Shown here: positions 13,196 to 13,211 of the stretch, piece after piece
How positions within the stretch are numbered: the first letter of the stretch is position 1
How the letters are laid out: every line of letters starts with the position of its first letter
Assembly: GCA_021641225.1 (NCBI GenBank)
Contig: JAJWXI010000037.1
Span: forward strand, 1 to 13,211
DNA from: Collinsella aerofaciens
Lineage (GTDB): Bacteria > Actinomycetota > Coriobacteriia > Coriobacteriales > Coriobacteriaceae
Direction of reading: 5' to 3'
DNA: 13,211 nt
The notes under the pieces: model-generated
What the model was told of the DNA's origin: nothing
Databases searched by the model: none
The model's input: only the letters and a program-made list of their open reading frames with translations
Position numbers and translations under genes: made by a program

Positions 13196-13211
13196 AAAAA
13201 AAGCAAGCCGC
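13196..13211 (-). terminator. Partial intrinsic terminator at the right edge
   Basis: On the minus strand the window opens with GCGGCTTGC followed directly by seven T and then CGATTTT. This is what the second arm and T-tract of a Rho-independent terminator look like. The matching first arm would lie beyond the edge, ending a minus-strand gene outside the window. Confidence 0.45.

Noticed and set aside
13174..13211. Possible start of a plus-strand gene (ATGCATATGCCG...) at the right edge
   Set aside because: There is no clear ribosome binding site and only 12 codons are visible; the A-run fits the T-tract of a minus-strand terminator better.

Overview
The window looks like chromosomal DNA of a high-GC, anaerobic, host-associated actinobacterium, most likely a Coriobacteriia member such as Collinsella. 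This is inferred from the GC-rich codon usage, the gene content (a fermentative arginine deiminase pathway with an ArcT-type aminotransferase, a UPF0371/DUF1846 protein, pyrG next to a Xer recombinase) and general familiarity. No taxonomic search was possible. All recognised protein genes lie on the minus strand, so the text below follows transcription from right to left.

Right half (about 5.5-13.2 kb) is an arginine deiminase (ADI) region. In transcription order it holds arcA copy 2, an arcT-like PLP aminotransferase, arcA copy 1, arcB (ornithine carbamoyltransferase) and a DcuC/YfcC-family carrier that is probably the arginine/ornithine antiporter ArcD. ArcA converts arginine to citrulline and ammonia. 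ArcB converts citrulline and phosphate to ornithine and carbamoyl phosphate. The carrier would exchange ornithine for new arginine. Carbamate kinase (arcC), which makes the ATP, is not in the window. Both arcA copies are identical at nucleotide level over 1,267 bp, while their promoters are only partly alike. Each promoter has a TGGAA(G/T)-17-TATAA(A/C) core, with two ACCGTTC boxes 21 bp apart at the same distance from the start codon. More boxes lie further upstream.

The stretch from about 5.05 to 5.56 kb has no credible gene. It holds a degenerate repeat, a 100-bp imperfect palindrome and a series of further hairpins, downstream of the transporter gene and upstream of the next gene.

Left half (about 0.1-5.05 kb) is housekeeping: a UPF0371/DUF1846 gene, a small winged-helix regulator, and a pyrG-xerD pair (CTP synthase and a tyrosine recombinase) with a 2-nt gap. 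Strong intrinsic terminators separate the regulator from pyrG and follow the DUF1846 gene.

No tRNA, rRNA, CRISPR array, insertion sequence or prophage gene was recognised. The most interesting material is regulatory: the shared operator-like boxes of the two arcA promoters, structured leaders that differ in sequence but can fold alike, a possible small RNA next to arcT, and the palindrome-rich spacer after the transporter.
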